Part shown: positions 42,514 to 43,403 of the stretch, piece by piece
Position numbering within the stretch: the stretch's first letter is position 1
How the letters are laid out: every line of letters starts with the position of its first letter
From: Defluviicoccus sp.
GTDB taxonomy: Bacteria; Pseudomonadota; Alphaproteobacteria; MPNO01
Assembly (NCBI GenBank): GCA_022826125.1
Contig: JAJDVM010000137.1
Coordinates: 1-43,403 of the forward strand
Length of the DNA stretch: 43,403 bases
Direction: 5' to 3'
The notes under the pieces: generated by a model
The model's database searches: none
The model's input: only the letters and a program-made list of their open reading frames with translations
Told to the model about the DNA's origin: nothing
Program-made: the position numbers and the translations under genes

Positions 42514-42725
42514 GAACTTATTTCGATAGCTTGACGGGCGGGAGGCCCGCGACATTTCTTCCATCATGCCCGGACCGTGGGGGACCGGGTTGGGACAGGC
42601 AAGAATCATCGGACGCGATTCCAGCGAACCAAGCAACCGCGCGAGCCCATGTCATTCGCCGGCGGACGCGCTTCAAGGCAGAATGCGGCGGTGCGCCGTT
42701 GCAGAGCGCAGGTGACGGCTGCGAC
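42514..42725. other. Gene-free gap after merR
   Basis: A short GC hairpin (CGGGC, five bases, GCCCG near 42537-42551) follows the merR stop but has no T-run. No tRNA-Pro, often found here in relatives, is visible. Short open frames cross the region without recognisable features. Nothing else can be supported. Confidence 0.4.
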
Positions 42726-42850
42726 TAGGGCGGATCTGTTTTAGTTGGAACCGCTTCATCCGTTCTCTTCCGTCATGGTCGGCGAAGGCCGACCATGACG
42801 GTGTGGAGACCAGGGTAAAGGCGCTTCTATCTGAAACGGACAGGCGCTAG
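42726..42850. repeat. Palindromic element with central 13-bp hairpin
   Basis: The ends are imperfect inverted repeats (CTAGGGCGGATCTGTTTTAG and, reversed, CTAGCGCCTGTCCGTTTCAG). The centre is a perfect 13-base-pair stem with a GAAG loop (42771-42783 with 42788-42800). It fills the gap between the convergent merR and anti-sigma genes, touching the latter's stop codon. It looks like a small MITE- or REP-like intergenic repeat and may also act as a terminator. A fragment like its left end occurs at 33897-33912. Confidence 0.65.
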
Positions 42851-43305
42851 ATCCCGATCCTCTTACTCAGACTCAGGTAGTTTCGACCGTCTTCGCGCCG
42901 GTATCGCAAGTCGTCGACATACGTGCGCACCAGATGCAGGCCGAGGCCGTCCACGACCGTTTCTTCCTGTATCGTGTCCGGACCCGGCTGGAACATGAGG
43001 GAATCGGGATCCAGTTCCCGGCCGTCGTCCACGAAGCGGATTGCGAGGCTGCGGGATTCCTCGTCCACCTGGAGGTGGACTTCGATCCGCTGCGTGTCGC
43101 TATCGTCATGGCCGCGCTCGACGATGTACATGAGCGTCTCTTCCAAACAGAGTTGCAACTGGAACCGGTCCTGTTGCGGCAGCCCGTGCCGGTCGGCGAA
43201 ACCGTCCAACGCCTCCGCGACCCGTTCCAGCTCGCCGCGGCCGTTGCGCACGACCAGGCTTAACCCGACTTCCGCAACTCGGGGGTTTTGAGGATGCCAA
43301 CCCAT
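42847..43305 (-). CDS. RsbW-like anti-sigma regulatory factor (serine kinase, HATPase fold)
   Basis: A 152-residue GHKL ATPase of the RsbW/SpoIIAB type, which holds a sigma factor or other partner and phosphorylates an STAS-domain antagonist. The G1 box is visible as IRFVDDGRELDPDS (near residues 89-102) and the G2 region as DGLGLHLVRTYVDDLRYRREDGRNYL (near 118-143). The N-box, normally E-x-x-x-N, reads LEETLMYIVERGHD with tyrosine at the Mg-chelating asparagine position, so kinase activity is uncertain. It begins 21 bases after the stop of a partial gene entering from the right edge, which could be its partner. Confidence 0.85.
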   Translation of the reverse strand: MGWHPQNPRVAEVGLSLVVRNGRGELERVAEALDGFADRHGLPQQDRFQLQLCLEETLMYIVERGHDDSDTQRIEVHLQVDEESRSLAIRFVDDGRELDPDSLMFQPGPDTIQEETVVDGLGLHLVRTYVDDLRYRREDGRNYLSLSKRIGI

Positions 43306-43326
43306 TGATTTTCCTTGATTGACCTC

Positions 43327-43403
43327 TCAAAGGTCGGCACTACAGCGCGCCCGGTCGAGGGGCGGTTCGGGTTCCGTCAGGCGGAGATCCGCGGCGACGG
43401 CTG
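43327..43403 (-). CDS. Partial C-terminus of an unknown gene entering from the right edge
   Basis: On the minus strand a frame with high third-position GC is open from the window edge to a TGA at 43327-43329, giving 24 residues ending CSADL. It ends 21 bases before the anti-sigma gene on the same strand, so it could be the upstream partner (an STAS antagonist or a phosphatase). The fragment is too short to identify. Confidence 0.3.
   Translation of the reverse strand, partial: AVAADLRLTEPEPPLDRARCSADL

Noticed and set aside
42531-42728. A 65-codon plus-strand frame after merR
   Set aside because: No ribosome site, no recognisable product, and it runs into the palindromic element.

Overview
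The window is GC-rich with a strong G/C bias at third codon positions and looks like chromosomal DNA of an alphaproteobacterium, probably Rhodospirillales-like and free-living or marine. The pointers are a MucR/Ros regulator, the run rpiB-glyA-nrdR-ribD-ribE-ribB-ribH-nusB-thiL, a K+-insensitive type H+-pyrophosphatase, the run (cytochrome bc1 chaperone)-yceD-rpmF-plsX-fabH-ihfA-merR, a TAXI-type TRAP transporter and reductive-dehalogenase-like iron-sulfur proteins. No rRNA, CRISPR array, transposase or phage gene is visible. This placement is inferred from gene content, not from a phylogeny.

Left part (177-10819, all on the minus strand). Positions 177-6876 hold a likely catabolic operon, read right to left: a TAXI periplasmic receptor, a fused TRAP permease, a thiamine-diphosphate enzyme, and the small and large subunits of an aconitase-type hydro-lyase. 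Together they suggest uptake and breakdown of an organic acid. Positions 7000-9464 hold a four-gene bufferin operon (DUF2282 precursor peptide, DUF692 multinuclear-iron enzyme, HvfC/BufC-type partner, DoxX membrane protein), which in other bacteria makes a modified copper-binding peptide. A D-Ala-D-Ala carboxypeptidase gene lies upstream of it.

Middle part (11011-25853, mixed strands). This is accessory metabolism: an amidohydrolase, a reductive-dehalogenase-like Fe-S protein, a divergent Rid protein, a DMT transporter with a class III CoA-transferase and a crotonase that lacks the usual catalytic glutamates, GTP cyclohydrolase II, then an operon of two tandem RdhA/QueG-like Fe-S proteins translationally coupled to a phenylacetate-CoA-ligase-like enzyme. 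The operon ends in a clear intrinsic terminator. An AT-rich gap then holds a candidate small RNA (three hairpins, two with CU-rich loops, then a T-run) and tRNA-Ser(TGA). An NMT1/THI5-like protein without a signal peptide, a GMC oxidoreductase and thrH follow.

Right part (25935-43305). mucR is divergent from a long plus-strand run of housekeeping genes covering pentose phosphate, one-carbon, deoxynucleotide regulation, riboflavin, transcription antitermination, thiamine phosphate, pyrophosphatase, outer-membrane assembly and fatty-acid/phospholipid initiation. It ends with ihfA and a MerR regulator. A divergent RsbW-like anti-sigma kinase closes the window.

Two RibBA-type proteins 12 kb apart show complementary decay. 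The one in the rib operon keeps the DHBP-synthase half and has lost the cyclohydrolase residues. The distant one keeps a complete zinc-binding cyclohydrolase II and has a decayed DHBP-synthase-like N-terminus. Several palindromic intergenic repeats are dispersed through the window.
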